A stretch of DNA of 64,000 nucleotides from Halichoerus grypus (GCF_964656455.1 NC_135722.1:86733313-86797312), one strand, 5' to 3'; counted from the stretch's first letter, positions 43,409 through 56,266 are shown. Notes: generated by a model not told the origin, from the sequence alone. Made by a program: numbers and translations.

Positions 43409-45339
43409 GCCTTGTATATTTTAACATTAAAAACAGTGATTAAACAAACAGGACTTCGAGTGTGGTAGAAGTACTGGGGGGTGGGGGGGGAGAACAGGAC
43501 ATTAACCTCTTAAACTCTAAACATGAAATCAGGTAAGAAACAGTGTCAATTAGTTAACGTGAGCTCACCCGAGCCACAGAGTGGAGTGTGCAGGCAGCCA
43601 CTTATCAGCACCAAAGATTATGTTCCACATGTTACTCATTATGGTTGTTGGCTAAAAGACCACAAGAGTTCCAACTGTATAAATGTTCAGTTTATGGGTC
43701 AACCACTAAGGTCAATACATCAGTGATGAGTGCATTTGATCTTTGTGCTGAGATGGTCAGCATCGCCTTCCCTAAAGAGAATCTCAAATACCAGAGGTTA
43801 AAGCAACAGGAAGCAGCAGCTAAGCAGAAGCAGCCCCTCACATCAGTTACCACCAAGAAAGAGGAGAGTAACTGGAATCATTCCAGACAGCTAATATGCT
43901 GCAGTGATTCACTTTTGAGTTCAGAAAGATTAATCCTTGTGGTCATAAGAGACTCTCAAGAAGGTATCATCTGAAATATAAAAAGCCTCTGTGGACCATG
44001 TCTAGGAATCAACTAATCAAACATATCCCAACCTTACCTAGAGTATAATAGGATCGGTTTTGTTCTGTGATGTTTGTACTTCTTTCCTCTGAAAATGCTC
44101 TTATTTAATGTGCCTCCATTTTCTTAAGCACACACTGTGCCTGGATCCATTACATCAATATATAAATCAATCTGTTTCCTAATCTAACATGTTACAAATG
44201 GGATTTCACTGCCAAGTCAGCACTTCTGATATCCTGTGAACCTGGAATCTTCTACGAAAGAAAATTAATGCCCCATGCTTTGGCACTTAAGCCAGTCCTT
44301 GTGATCTATGCATATTGCAGCACTTTGAAGGCTTTGAAAACAAATTGCATCAATTGCTTCCCAGCCCAGCGCTTCCATTTTACTTAATAATTCATTCTTA
44401 ATAAAAAATTCCATTTTATTAATTTGGCTCAGGGAAAAGAATTTAGCTTTACAAGGACAGAAACTCAACTTGGTAAAAATTGCTTCTAGTAACTTGGTTG
44501 AAAACCTGATATGGCTTAAAGCAATAAATAAATAAATATAAGTAAATCTAAATCTGAGCCTAACTTAAATGAGGGCCTTTAATTATCATCTCAAGAGATG
44601 CAGCTCCTAGGCCCACCTCAGTCCCCCCACCCTTCACAAAGGGGCTCAGGACCAACGCAGTGTTCCCAGTCCAAAGTGAAATGTAAGCCCAGTATTTCCT
44701 TCCCCACTGAAATGATCATCTCAGGAGCTAATTTGGCTCCAGGGTTTGGGAAAGTGCCTGCTGTGGAGGGAGCACCTTCTGAAGAGGACGGTTTTATCCC
44801 CTTACTGAGTGAATCATGTTTCCTCGGATAGGAAGCTGCTGAGCTGCATTACAGGCAGGCAAGCGTTCCAGCTTCACCCCGGGAAGGCCAGTTAACACAG
44901 TCCCAGTATGAATAAATACTGAAAGAAGCACGCCTCTGTAGCATCTAGTTACCACCTGCATGGTAGTGATAGCAAAAGGCACAGCATTCGTAATCAAAGA
45001 CCCTCGATTTGAAAGAAAAGGTCAGAAAAGGACAGTCTATTAATGGGTGCCAAGATCCTATATAATTACTCCTGTTTGTTCAAGTTCTGCCTGGCATGTC
45101 ATGATTCATAGGTTAAAATGACTTAAATCTGCGTTCACCAACCTGTACTTGAGATTTACTTAATTGAGCAAAGTTTTAAAAAGCCATCATTTCAAGGTAT
45201 CTCTCCAAGGTAGTTATGGACTACAAAAGGGAAGAAAAATTACTGCACAGTGGACATACTATCACTTCCCTCACCAGCAGTAAGCTGCGTAAGAGAACCA
45301 ATGAGAAAGACGGAGGGGCTCCCCCATTTCAGAAGACCA

Positions 45340-45640
45340 AGGAGAAATGACAAGTAAATGCAACACCGGAGCCAAGACAGGATGCTGGGACAGGAAAACG
45401 ACATCAGTGAGAAAACTGGAGTAATTATGTGGATAGGGTCTGAGTCAGTTAATAATTGTGTACTAGTGTTAATTTCCCAGTTTTGACAATTGCACCGCGG
45501 CTGTGTCAGATGTGGAGATTAGGGGAAGCCCGGAAAGGGCACAGGGGAACTCTGGAGAATTTTTGCAACTTTGAAACCGTGCAGCCGTGCAGCCATGGTC
45601 AAAATTCAGGTGGGTGATGAATACGATTTAAAAAACCCAA
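45340..45640 (+). mobile_element. Old L1-like 3' UTR fragment
   Basis: GTGTACTAGTGTTAATTTCC, then CACAGGGGAACTCTGGAGAA and TTTTTGCAACTTTGAAACC, follow the same order as the L1-like stretch at 34,800-35,430. Confidence 0.5.
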
Positions 45641-46679
45641 ACCACTTTATTTTGAACTAACTTTAGAGTTTTTTTCCAATCTGTCACAAAGAGAAGACAC
45701 ATGTTCAGGTCGGGCCACTATTAAGTTATAATCAGAGTAGGCCAATACCTGAAAAACACACTATTTATTCTAAACACATGAGCATACATCCTCCAGTGAG
45801 AACACTATTACGATTCTGCCGAGAGCCTAATATAGATGAAAGTCCACTCCTGTGACTGTCAAAAGGATCACTGGAGTTTGGACCCTTTAGCATATCTCCA
45901 TCAGCAGTAAAGAAGTGAAGCTTTCAATTTAAAACAAGCTTCAAACATTTCAACCCACTATTTAATAAAATAGGATTCCTGTTAAGCATTTTCCAGCTTT
46001 AGCAGCAAACTGAGAAAACCTGTCCTTAAAAGTGACAGTTTGCATTACAGCAACTGAAAATCCTTAGCCGTGTTTTTATTTGTTTGTTTTAACATTTGAA
46101 CTTAATTCAATTAGAAACTGGCGAATTAGGTTTAGGGCGAAAACTCTGAATGCAAAAAGCCATTATTCTTCCAGTGACATACGCCAGCTCTTAGGTATTA
46201 TTTTCATAGGCAGTAATTTATACAAATAATCTCTGCTTTATTAGAGCTCTAAATATTAAAGTATAAAGGAGGTATCATTTCCAAGATTAAAAATGGTTTA
46301 GATGGTCTCCAAGGTTTTATAGGAACACAGTGATTTGTTCATCTGGATTACACTGGTTGGTAAGGATCTAAGCCCCAAGATTTAAGAGAGGTCTGTTATA
46401 TGTCCCCGAGATGAGAGTGAAGAGTCTTCTATAAAGTTATTGAAAAATACATAAATACATAAAACACTTTTATGTTAAAAAAAAAAAAAAGAAGAAGAAG
46501 AATAGTGTTTATGGGTCTCAAATTCTCAAGTGGACGGGTTCTGGACTGGCTCCTGTGTTTCCTTCCACTTGCCCATAATAGGAACTCTGAGAAATGGATT
46601 TCGGCAGGTATGGAGACATGCCTTGACCAACCATTCGTCCTCTGCTCATTCCACTCCTGACCTCAGAGGAAGTGTCTGA

Positions 46680-46905
46680 GGTGGTGGCCAAGGGCAAGGG
46701 CTTTAAAGGGAGGGCAGACCCTGACAGAGTTCCAGCCCCATCACTGACTAGCTGTGCTGCCTTTGGCAGGTCACCTAACCTCTCTGGCCCTCGGTTTCTC
46801 CATCTGTAAGATGCTGACAATAGTAACTGCTCACCACAGTGTTGTCTTGAGGTTTAAGTGAGTTATCATATGCAACGTGCTAGAAACAGTGCTTGTTCTT
46901 TAGAA
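46680..46905 (+). mobile_element. MIR
   Basis: CATCACTGACTAGCTGTGCT, GGCAGGTCACCTAACCTCTC, GGTTTCTCCATCTGTAAGAT and CTAGAAACAGTGCTTG are a well-preserved MIR. Confidence 0.85.
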
Positions 46906-46944
46906 AAGAGTTCTTCAAATGTTGGTGGCCATTGTTATCAGGCT

Positions 46945-47090
46945 TTAAATTTCTTGATTTGTAAAACGGGGCTCCTGACATACCTACACCTCTCAGGCCT
47001 GTCGTGGGGATTACAGTAAGACGCTGCCCAGAAGCACTAAGCCCAATACCTGCCACAGAGCAAGACCTCATATGTTAACCTCATTATAGT
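46945..47090 (+). mobile_element. MIR fragment
   Basis: TTGATTTGTAAAACGGGGCT, GTCGTGGGGATTACAGTAAG and AATACCTGCCACAGAGCAAG are the 3' part of a MIR. Confidence 0.65.
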
Positions 47091-48575
47091 CGGGCTGGCT
47101 CCTCAACATTCAAGCTCTCTCCGGCTACAATTACAGCACTGGGGCCTAAATTACGAGTGTGCAGGGAAGAACCCGTGAAGTCCCCATGGGCCTAGGCATC
47201 CTCCCCAAATCCAGGATGGCATGAAATGGGCTTCAAAGACTGCACATGCCTTCTTTACCTATTAAATCTGGACATACCTCAAGTAGGCTGCATTAATGCT
47301 CCACATTTTCTTCTGTGGGAATTCAGGTTTACATGAACAATTTAATACCACCCTCCCATTTAGAAGAAAATCACCGGGAGTTGCTGGCTTCCTGGCCCTG
47401 GTCCAGCTTCCGGCTGGCACGGAAGCTAGGTCAAGATGAATCTGCAGTTACTACTGAGACACTGCTGGGATCGAAAGAGCACTGTGTAAGTTATTTCTCT
47501 AGATTTGTATTCTTGAGAGAAGGATATTCCCCTCAACTTACTAGCTATGCAACGTCATGGAATAACTTCTCTCAGTATTAGTTTTTGCTTCTGGGCAACA
47601 TAAATATGGTGCTACCCAAATTTTAGGTATTATAATAAACGACATCCACAATATTAACTTTGGACTTTGGTTCACAGTTCACACTACAACAGAGAGAATT
47701 CTACTTTCCTGACACTCCCCATGCCTAAGGAACATGGCTTGGAAACAAAGACAGCTTCCTCACGGAGTAGGAATCTGCAGGATTCCAAAGCCAGGCAGTA
47801 ATCCTGTCATACGTTGAAGGCATGCTAACTGCAGAGGCCAGAAAGCCAGGAGGCTTGAGTATTAATATAACATGATCTAAATGGTGTGAACTTGGGCTTA
47901 ACCTTTGAACTCACTGGCCAGTATTACTTGGTTTTTATTGAGGGTGCTAAACAAATAGTGTGTGCAGGGTTAGGGGGAATGTATGAGGGATATGTTTCTT
48001 AAACCTTTAAAGAGGGAAATGATTTTAAGTAACAAACACCCAAAGTATTACTGATTAAATATTAATAATTACTGTTCATTCTAAATCATTCCTACTAATT
48101 CACAGATGATAGAAATAATACCAAAAAAGAACCAAACCAAAGAAATAATACAAATGACTGCAGGGTAGGGGAGTGTTCTGTGGGATATCCAAGCACAAAG
48201 CTGGCAATATTCTCAGAAATTATAAGCATGCTTCTTACTTCTGGCTAATCAAATGCTTTTATAATATTGTTTATTTCAAATGCATTAAGTCATAATCATT
48301 AAAAATTAGGCATTATTTTAGCATTTTTCAATTATCTCATGTACTTAATGTAATAAATTACACCTCCTTTAAAAATATTCTATTTCTATTTCACTAAAAT
48401 ATATACTCAACTCAGTGATTTTACCAAGGTTAAGTTGGGAAATTACCACATGTCAGCTTTGGCTAAAATGCTGACTTCCAGATGTTACAACCACAAACAT
48501 GAATAGCTAATGTCAGAGATCTGAAATTGATTCTGCTAGGTCTCCTTTCCTTTACTATATCCAAGAAAAGATAAG

Positions 48576-48722
48576 AGCTCAGGTCATGATCTTGGGGTCC
48601 TGGGATTGAACCCCGCAATGGGCTGCCGGCTCAGCAGGGAGTCTGCTTGTCCTTCTGCCCCTTCCCCCTGCTCGTGTTCTCTTGCTCTCTCAAATAAATT
48701 AAAATCTTTAAAAACAAAAACA
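48576..48722 (+). mobile_element. 5'-truncated Can-SINE
   Basis: It starts at AGCTCAGGTCATGATCTTGG, after the missing head, and ends CAAATAAATTAAAATCTTTA plus A-rich sequence. Confidence 0.9.
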
Positions 48723-49999
48723 AATCCATGCAACTGAAAACATTCACGTTTTCATATATATAAGATGGCTTTTATTGGCATTTTAAAGTGGAGGTTCCCT
48801 AACACTCATTAGGGGGCTAATAAGGTCCATGACAAGTATTCAATGGCCTGAAAAATGAGAAAAATAAGAAGGGTCTGGTGTGCACGTGTGTGTGTACGCA
48901 CCTGAATGTCTAAGGATATGGAACTGCTGTCTTGAGGAAAGAGTGCTCTGAATTCTATGATTATCTTTTTATCTTTTGTTTTAAAATTTTTTTTATATAA
49001 TGATAGCAATAGTAAGTTGATAGTCTGTATTATTAAGAATTAATGGCCTTATCTAAAAATTTCTTAATTTTTTACTTTTCCATGAAAACCAAAGGCTTCG
49101 TTCTTTATTTCTGAGGTTCTGTAACGTTGAAAGTCAAGAAAGGGCAGAAACTCTTAGGTGAGTAACCGTATCTGTTTATAACTAGAAAATAAGACAATTT
49201 GCCAAAATGACTTTTACAGGGCAGAGAGGGAGGAAATGACATTTCAAATTACAAATGGCACTTTCTATGTGCTGTTCTGCTAACCATTTTACTATGTTTA
49301 CTAGGTGCAAGCCATATTCAGATAACCAATCATGATGAAGCAAATTACTTTACCTTCTAATGTCCACTAAAACTGTGAAAATAACAAAAATACAAAAGAG
49401 CTCCACCTTCCCCCCAAGTTCAAAGCAAGTCAAAAAGGTATCTTTCCTATGATTTATGTAGCATTTAAATTTAAAAGTAAATACAGACTGGATTATCAGC
49501 TCACACCAGATCTGCTTGCAGACAATGATTCTTCCTGTCTGGGACCCGTGCCCATGTGCATTATTATAATTATCAGCAATTTAAAAAAATAAAGTAATAA
49601 AGCTAGTATGAGCTGCTGGTTGGTATGTTTACTGCTTGCTGCCTCAACCATTAATTAACCTTCCTGGGTTCAAGCCACTGGAACTACTAAATAAATGCAT
49701 CAAGGAGAAAGGGAAACACTCCGTGCAAGTAAAAAGAATGAATAAAAAGGATGTAAGTGTGGGAGTGAACGCACATGAACACGAACGCACCCCCACCATG
49801 GAAGTACACCCGCACTTTGTGCTACTTGTCAAGTGGGCCTCTGGGGAGCCGTGTCCACTCTTGCCCTCCCTGATCCATTTTCCCCCAACATTCTGAATCA
49901 TCGCAAGTCAGAACACATCAATCACTCCTCTGTGGCGAGAGATTCAAACTCTTTCACACAACACCCCCTCTCACTCCATCACCCAGCCCCGGGCTCAGC

Positions 50000-50330
50000 A
50001 CCACCCTTCCCGTCCTTGGGTCTGTACACAAGCCAGGGTCTTTCTTGCCTCAAGGCTCTCCACCTAGCACTCCCTTCCCCTGTTCTTCCCAGAGCAGGCA
50101 CAGTCTCAACTGTCAAGACTCCTCTCAAATGTGCATCCTCTGCAGACCCTTCCTGAGGACAGTCCCCAACCGACTGGTTGTTTTCTTTTCCCCTCAAGCA
50201 ATCTAAACTCCCTTGCCAATTCACCTGCATGGTCCACCTCCCTTCTGCTAGAATGTGAGTTCCTCTAGGGGAGAGGAACCGTATCTGGACACGGCACCTA
50301 GAATAACAGTAAGTAGTCATTCACAGCCAA
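50000..50330 (+). mobile_element. L2-like 3' fragment
   Basis: AAGACTCCTCTCAAATGTGC, CAGACCCTTCCTGAGGACAG and GCTAGAATGTGAGTTCCTCT, then GGACACGGCACCTAGAATAA, match the L2 3' UTR order. Confidence 0.8.
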
Positions 50331-50414
50331 GTAAGCGACTGACTCGAAAGCCTGCACTTTTGGTTTTTTCCAAGACATTTAAACTAATACTAATTAGCAG
50401 ATATCACTCAGCAA

Positions 50415-50613
50415 TTTTTTTTTTAAGATTTTATTTATTTATTTGACAGAGAGAGACACAGTGAGAGAGGGAACACACGCAGGGGGAGTGGGAGAGGGAG
50501 AAGCAGACTCCCTGCTGAGCAGGGAGCCCGATGGAGGGCTCCATCCCAGGACCCTGGGACCATGACCTGAGCCGAAGGTAGATGCTTAATAACTGAGCCA
50601 CCCAGGCACCCCC
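50415..50613 (-). mobile_element. Can-SINE, young type, inverted
   Basis: It runs from poly-T and AAGATTTTATTTATTTATTT to GAGCCACCCAGGCACCCC. It is joined head to tail with the next copy, and one duplication encloses the pair. Confidence 0.92.
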
Positions 50614-50818
50614 CCTTTTTTAAGATTTAATTTACTTAGAAAAAGAGAGCACATGCGAGTGGGGGAGGGGCAGAGGGTGAGAGAGAGAGAGAATCTCAAG
50701 CAGACTCCTGGATCAGCAGAGGAGCCTGATGCAGGGCTCGATCTCACGACCCTGAGATTATGACCTGAGCCGAAACCAAGAGTCGGACGCTTAACCAACT
50801 GAGCCACCCAGGCGGCCC
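50614..50818 (-). mobile_element. Can-SINE, intermediate type, inverted
   Basis: It contains AACCAAGAGTCGGACGCTTA and ends GCCACCCAGGCGGCCC. The duplication ATCACTCAGCAATTT at 50,403-50,417 matches, with one change, 50,819-50,833, outside both copies. Confidence 0.92.
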
Positions 50819-50933
50819 ATCACTCAACAATTTCTCAAATGATTAACCCTGTACAAGTTTCAACGAAGTAGATCTATAATGATAAATTAAATGAAAAAAA
50901 GAAACTTACACAGTATAACAAGTTTCAATTTTT

Positions 50934-51031
50934 TCTTTAAAGTAAGCTCTGTGCCCAACGGTGGGGGCTTGAACTCATGACCCTGAGATCAGGAGTCACA
51001 TGCTCTACCGACTGAGCCAGCCAGGTGCCCC
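50934..51031 (-). mobile_element. Old short Can-SINE, inverted
   Basis: It has GTAAGCTCTGTGCCCAACG to GAGCCAGCCAGGTGCCCC. The flanking duplication is AAGTTTCAATTTTT/AAGTTTCAGTTTTT. Confidence 0.88.
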
Positions 51032-51278
51032 AAAAAGTTTCAGTTTTTAAAAATTGTTGCTGAGCGCACCCATGTACACAGCCTGAAAAGCCACATAACA
51101 CAGGCTTGTACTAGAAGAGCAGTCCTCTACCTCAACGGGCCCTCGCTCCTGAGAGGCAGCACTTTCTGTCTTTCCTCCACTATTTACCTCCACCTTGTTG
51201 AACAGCATGCTTTATCTTTGTACCCTTTTCAGTCCAGACACTATCTAGTAACTCCCTAGTAAAAAGGGGTTTCACTCA

Positions 51279-51473
51279 GGGGCGCCTGGGTGGCTCAGTC
51301 AGTTAAGCATCAGACTCTTGATTTTGGCTCAGGTCATGATTTCAGGGCCGTGGGATCAAGCCCTGCGTCCGGCGCTGTGCTTGGTGCAGAGTCTGCTTGA
51401 GATTCTCTCTCTCCCTCTGCCCCTCCTCCTTTCGCTCGCTCTCTCTCAAAAAAAAAAAAAAAAAAAAAAAAAA
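51279..51473 (+). mobile_element. Can-SINE, intermediate type
   Basis: The duplication GTTTCACTCAG lies on both sides (ending 51,278; starting about 51,475). The tail is a run of more than 20 A. Confidence 0.93.
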
Positions 51474-52408
51474 GGTTTCACTCAGAAACCACCACACCCA
51501 ATGTTCACGCACTCACTTCCCCTTGCCCTGTTGGTCAAATCAATACTATTTACATTATTATACCATAAAAACGTACTCTGATTACAGTTCCTTTCTTTGG
51601 CATCTATCTTCCCCCTTAGAGATAGCAACTGCACCTTTTCTTTCACCTGCTTGGTTTTACATGTACTGATCAAAGCAGGCTCTGAGATGTCAGAAAAGGT
51701 GCGCAAAGCTCCCTTGGTGCAGTCTGACGCAAGAGGTGATCCAATGGTTTCAATTCCTTTTTTCTTGAAGACAGGCCTCCGTCAGGCCTGTCATTTTCCT
51801 ACTGCATCTACACTGATTATTCTCTAGACCTGCGCACAGCTGCCATTCCTGCCTTCCCCCCTCCTCCTGTTCCCTGACTCCATCCTTCCTCTATGTTGAC
51901 TTACTGCCTAGTTTAGGGGCTCACACCTTCTGACAGCTTCCCAAGAAAGGCTGTGTGAACAGGAAGTTTCAAACATGATGGGTCTCAAGACAAGTTTTTA
52001 TTTTATGCACACACTTTATCACTAATTTGGACGAGAACTAAATTGTAAGCTAGACACAATTTTCCCTCAGCATTTAAGGCCTGGTGCTACTATCTTCCAG
52101 CTTCCGGCACTGCAGCTGATAAATCTAAAGGAAATTTGACTCGGAATCTTTTGTGCAGGTCTCTTTCTTTCTATATGAAAGTAAGTTTTCTAAGATTCTT
52201 CCCAATCTCTGCTATTCTGACATTTCAACATAATGTGCCTCGGTGTGGGGTTCTGTCCCCGACACACTCAGTCCTACATATCTCCTCTGTTCTCTTCCTG
52301 AAATTCTTATTCCGTGCTTCTCGGACCTTCTACAGTAATCCCCTGCTTTTCTTAATTTTCCTTTCTAGGTTCTTAGTGTTCTCTCTGAAAGATTTCTACT
52401 ATATTTTT

Positions 52409-52603
52409 TTTTTTTTTTTAAGATTTTATTTATTTATTTGAGAGAGAGAGAATGAGAGAGAGCACATGAGAGGAGGGAGGGTCAGAGGGAGAAGCAGACT
52501 CCCTGCCGAGCAGGGAGCCCGATGCGGGACTCGATCCAGGGACTCCAGGATCATGACCTGAGCCGAAGGCAGTCGCTTAACCAACTGAGCCACCCAGGCG
52601 CCC
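52409..52603 (-). mobile_element. Can-SINE, inverted
   Basis: The 20-bp duplication AAGATTTCTACTATATTTTT lies at 52,389-52,408 and 52,604-52,623. Confidence 0.94.
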
Positions 52604-52924
52604 AAGATTTCTACTATATTTTTAAATTCCTGGTGTCATGTTTCTCATCTTCAAGAACTCTTCCTTGTTCCCTGCCTTATTTTACTACAGACTATTATGT
52701 CCAACAGATGGAATACCCTCCCCTCTTTGAAGTAAATATCAAGAACTTATCTAAACTTATTTGTTCCCTGCCTTGTCTTCAAGTTGCTTTTTTCCCCCCT
52801 CATCTGTTTTTGTTCTTGATCATGTTCATGGCATTCCTGAAATCTTTGGTGTTCCTAAGCCATCCAATTTAATATTTAAGAAGGGGGCACTAAAAAGCTG
52901 GTTAAAAGTTTGTTTTTGTTTTTG

Positions 52925-53095
52925 TTTTTTTTTTAATTTTATTTGAGAGAGAGAGCAAGAGCACAGGCGGGGGGTGGGGCAGAGGGAGAGGGACAAGCAG
53001 GCTCCCCACTGAGTGGGGAGTTCGATCCCAGGACCCTGGGACCATGACACATGCCAAAGGCAGATGCTTAACAGACTGAGCCACCCAGGTGCCCC
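52925..53095 (-). mobile_element. Can-SINE, inverted, shortened
   Basis: It runs from poly-T and ATTTTATTTGAGAGAGAGAG to GAGCCACCCAGGTGCCCC. Confidence 0.9.
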
Positions 53096-53646
53096 TGGCT
53101 AGAAGTTTTCTGTACCTGGAAAGGACCACTCAATGAGTGACCTATCCAGAGAAGGCAACAAGTTCCCCACCTGGGGCCCACCAGTCAGGCTGTCAGGGGA
53201 CTGGTGACCCAGTTAAGGAGCCTGCCACCTCTCAGCCTCTCATTTTCTGCTGGGCCTGCTGTCCCCAGGTAAATCGGGAGAAGTCTTTTCCCAGGGGTGG
53301 GAGGGGGGCAGTGAGAGGGGTATTCCTGGGCTGATTCCTCACACTAAGTTTCAACCCCTTCCCTCACCCACTCAGAAGCCCTGACACTTCCCGTTCCTCA
53401 GTCAAGTCCTGCTCTGCAAATCAGTTTGCTTTTAGTTGGCTTCTCCGCCAGCATTTACATTTCAGTTCCTTCTGGCCTGCTAATAACTCTGCTAATCAGG
53501 ATCCATCTGCTTTCCATCTTCAGGATTCTGTGGACGTCTCTCCTCTCCAGTTCTTTGTCCTTGTTGGCTTATTCATATATTAAATGTATCGAAAGCTAAG
53601 CCACATTCTCTCTCTCATCAGGACAGAGTCAGAACAACTAGAATCA

Positions 53647-53848
53647 GGGGCGCCTGGGTGGCTCAGCCGTTAAGTGTCTGCCTTCAGCTCGGGTCATGAT
53701 CCCAGGGTCCTAGGACTGAGCCCCGCATCGGGCTCCCTGCTCAGCGGGAAGCATGCTTCTCTCTCTCCCACTCTCCCTGCTTATGTTCCCTCTCTCGCTG
53801 TGTCTCTCTCTGTCAAATAAATAAAATCTTAAAAAAAAAAAAAAAAAA
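53647..53848 (+). mobile_element. Can-SINE, young type
   Basis: The 16-bp duplication AGAACAACTAGAATCA lies at 53,631-53,646 and 53,849-53,864. Confidence 0.94.
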
Positions 53849-54037
53849 AGAACAACTAGAATCATCCACCTGCATCTTTTAAGGTGCAACAATTCAAAAG
53901 CCGCTAAATACGAATATATAGGAAAACTAGAGATAGGAAAGTATGAACAAAATCATAAGCTTTTATTTTTTATTATTTAAATATAATGCCCATTAAGAAA
54001 ATAAAAGTCTGATCCTTTATTCAAAGATTATTTCATT

Positions 54038-54208
54038 GGGGACGACTGAGTGGCTCAGTCGGTTAAATGTCTGCCCATGATCCCAGGGTGCTGGGATCAA
54101 GTCCAGCATCAGGCTCCTTGCTCAGCAGGGAGCCTGCTTCTCCCTCTGCCTGCCACTCCCTCTGCTTGTGCTCTCTCTCTGACAAATAAATAAATAAAAT
54201 TTTTAAAA
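54038..54208 (+). mobile_element. Can-SINE, shortened
   Basis: It has GGGACGACTGAGTGGCTCAG, then a deletion in the A-to-B box region (CTGCCCATGATCCCAGGG). The flanks AAGATTATTTCATTG and AAGATTATGTCATTG form the duplication. Confidence 0.91.
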
Positions 54209-54254
54209 GAAGATTATGTCATTGGATCACTTTACAATTATGCTACAGTCAACA

Positions 54255-54690
54255 TATTATTGGTTGAACCGTATCCCCAACAAAACTCATATTTGAAGCC
54301 CGAACCCCCACTACCTCCACACGTGATGTTATCTGGAAGTCAGGTCACTGCAGATGCAATTAAGGTGAGGTCATACTGGAGCATGGTGGGCCCCTAATCC
54401 AATAGGACTGCTGCCCTTACGAGAGACACACACACACACACACACACACACACGGGGAGAAGGCCATGTAAAGACTGGAGCCGTGCTGCCAAAAGCCAAG
54501 GGACCGCCAGAAGCTAGGAGGGAGGCCCGGAACAGACCCTTCCAATAGCACTTTCCGAGGGAGCACCGCCCTACCCTCCGGACAACCTGGGCTTGGACTT
54601 ATAGCCTCCAGACCAGTCCGACAATACATTTCCCTTCCTTCAGCCACTCAGTTTGTGGTACGTTGTTACAGCAGCCCTAGAAAATGAATA
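54255..54690 (+). mobile_element. MLT1-type LTR remnant (old ERVL-MaLR)
   Basis: GGTTGAACCGTATCCCCAAC, GTCACTGCAGATGCAATTAA, GGTGAGGTCATACTGGAGCA, GGGCCCCTAATCCAATAGGA and CAGCCACTCAGTTTGTGGTA follow the MLT1 LTR order. It is a solitary LTR with no internal retroviral gene. A (CA)14 run lies inside it at 54,426-54,453. Confidence 0.8.
54426..54453 (+). repeat. CA microsatellite
   Basis: There are fourteen AC units within the MLT1 remnant. Confidence 0.95.
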
Positions 54691-55382
54691 CATTGGGCAA
54701 ACTGGTAGACTCAGGATCTGTATTTGGGGAGCTAATAGTCTTAGAGACAAGAGCCAGGCACAGAGAAACCCAGAACTACACTATAACACATGCATTATGA
54801 ATGAGAGGTGAGGAAGTGGAGACGGAGTGCAGTGTACTCGGAGAAGAGCTATAGCGGAGACAGGTATAGGGCAGGGCACAGGACAGAACAGCCGGGGAGG
54901 CGGGGGGTGGGGGGGGAGGGCGAAGGGCCAAGCCTTCAGACCCTCTCCTCCAGAAAAACTGGGCTTGGGCTCTCTTCCAGCTCGAGTGGGACTTGCTAGG
55001 CATACTTGAGAAGGTGGAAGGGTATGACCTGGGAAGATGAGGTAGAGACAGGAAGTCAGGTAGGAAGCCGCTGCATTCACCCAGAAGAAAGGCTGATGAA
55101 CAAACACCCGAGCAGCGTGGGCAGGAAAGGGACTGGAGAAATGTGGACAGGATTTGAACAAGAGATACGAAAGAAGTGTCAAAATGATGCCAACTTTCTA
55201 ATTCTGGCAACTAGAGAGCAGTGGAGCTAATAACCAAAGGAACTGAAAAGGGTAGGAAGGAGGGGATTGGAGGATAATGTGGGCTGGAATCATGAATTTG
55301 CAATTTAATAACAGGTTGAAAGAATTTTAAGCCCAGAGAATAGATAGGATCATCTGAGGCGACTGCATTTAAAAAGGAGAAG
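54691..55382. other. Intron 1 stretch without recognised repeat
   Basis: This is unique-looking sequence with a G-rich patch (about 54,893-54,920). The short frames on the minus strand do not resemble a known protein. Confidence 0.5.
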
Positions 55383-55576
55383 GGGCACCTGGGTGGCTGA
55401 GTCAGTTTAAGCATCAGCCTTCAGCTCAGGACATGATCTCAGGGTCTTGGGATCGAGCCCCGCGTCAGGCTCCCTGCTCAGTGGGGAGTCGGCTTCTCCC
55501 TCTCCCTTTCCTTCTGCCCCTACCTGCTGCTCGTGCTTCTCTCTCTCTCTCAAATAAACAAAATCTTTTAAAAAAT
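55383..55576 (+). mobile_element. Can-SINE
   Basis: The duplication AAAAAGGAGAAG lies on both sides (from about 55,371 and 55,577). The head is GGCACCTGGGTGGCTGAG. Confidence 0.92.
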
Positions 55577-56069
55577 AAAAAGGAGAAGGACAGAACCATA
55601 AGAAATATCAACATTTAATGGGCATGCACAGAAGGAAGGTCAGTGACTGAGGTGGAAGGACCAGGAAAGTATGTCAGAGAAGCCTTATCAAGAGAGATGA
55701 AGCAGCAGATTCAAATGTTCTCAGGAAATTTCGGTGGTCATGAAATCACCAGTCACTTCAATGTGGTGGCAGTGCTAGAAACAAGGTCACATGAACCCAG
55801 GTGACAAATGAGAGGTGAGGAAACAGCCTAGGAGTATAGACTAGGGATCTCCAAGTTGGGTGTGCCAGGTCACCCCCACTACAGAAATACTACAACTGTG
55901 TTGATCTCATTCTGCACACTGCAAGACCTCGAGGCAGGACAATGTTTACAATAGTTGGAAGTGGGAGGAGCAATAACCATAGAAATCTATTGTACCACAC
56001 AGAAGTTTCTCTCTTGGTTGCTTCATGGTGAAGTACTTGCGAGAGTCATGGAATTGAGAAATAAGTTAA

Positions 56070-56248
56070 GGGGCACCTGGGTGGCTCAGTTGACTAAGCA
56101 TCCGACTCTTGATTTCCACTCAGGTCATAATCTCAGGGTTGTAAGACAGAGCCCCATGTGGGCTCCGTGCTCAGTGGGGAGTCTGCTGGAGATCCCCTCT
56201 CCCTCTGCCCCTTCCCCCCTCTAAAATAAATAAATCTTTAAAAAAAAG
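56070..56248 (+). mobile_element. Can-SINE, intermediate type
   Basis: It has GGCACCTGGGTGGCTCAG, CCGACTCTTGATTTCCACTC and a TAAAATAAATAAATCTTTAA tail. Confidence 0.92.
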
Positions 56249-56266
56249 AAGTCAATACATTTTTCT

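Larger units (their letters stand above)
43409..48575. other. SINE-free interval of intron 1
   Basis: No Can-SINE was found in 5.2 kb, while the rest of intron 1 carries one per roughly 0.7 kb. Two MIR-like pieces and one old L1-like piece are present. There are open frames at 43,523-43,974, but no protein family is recognised in them. Confidence 0.7.
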
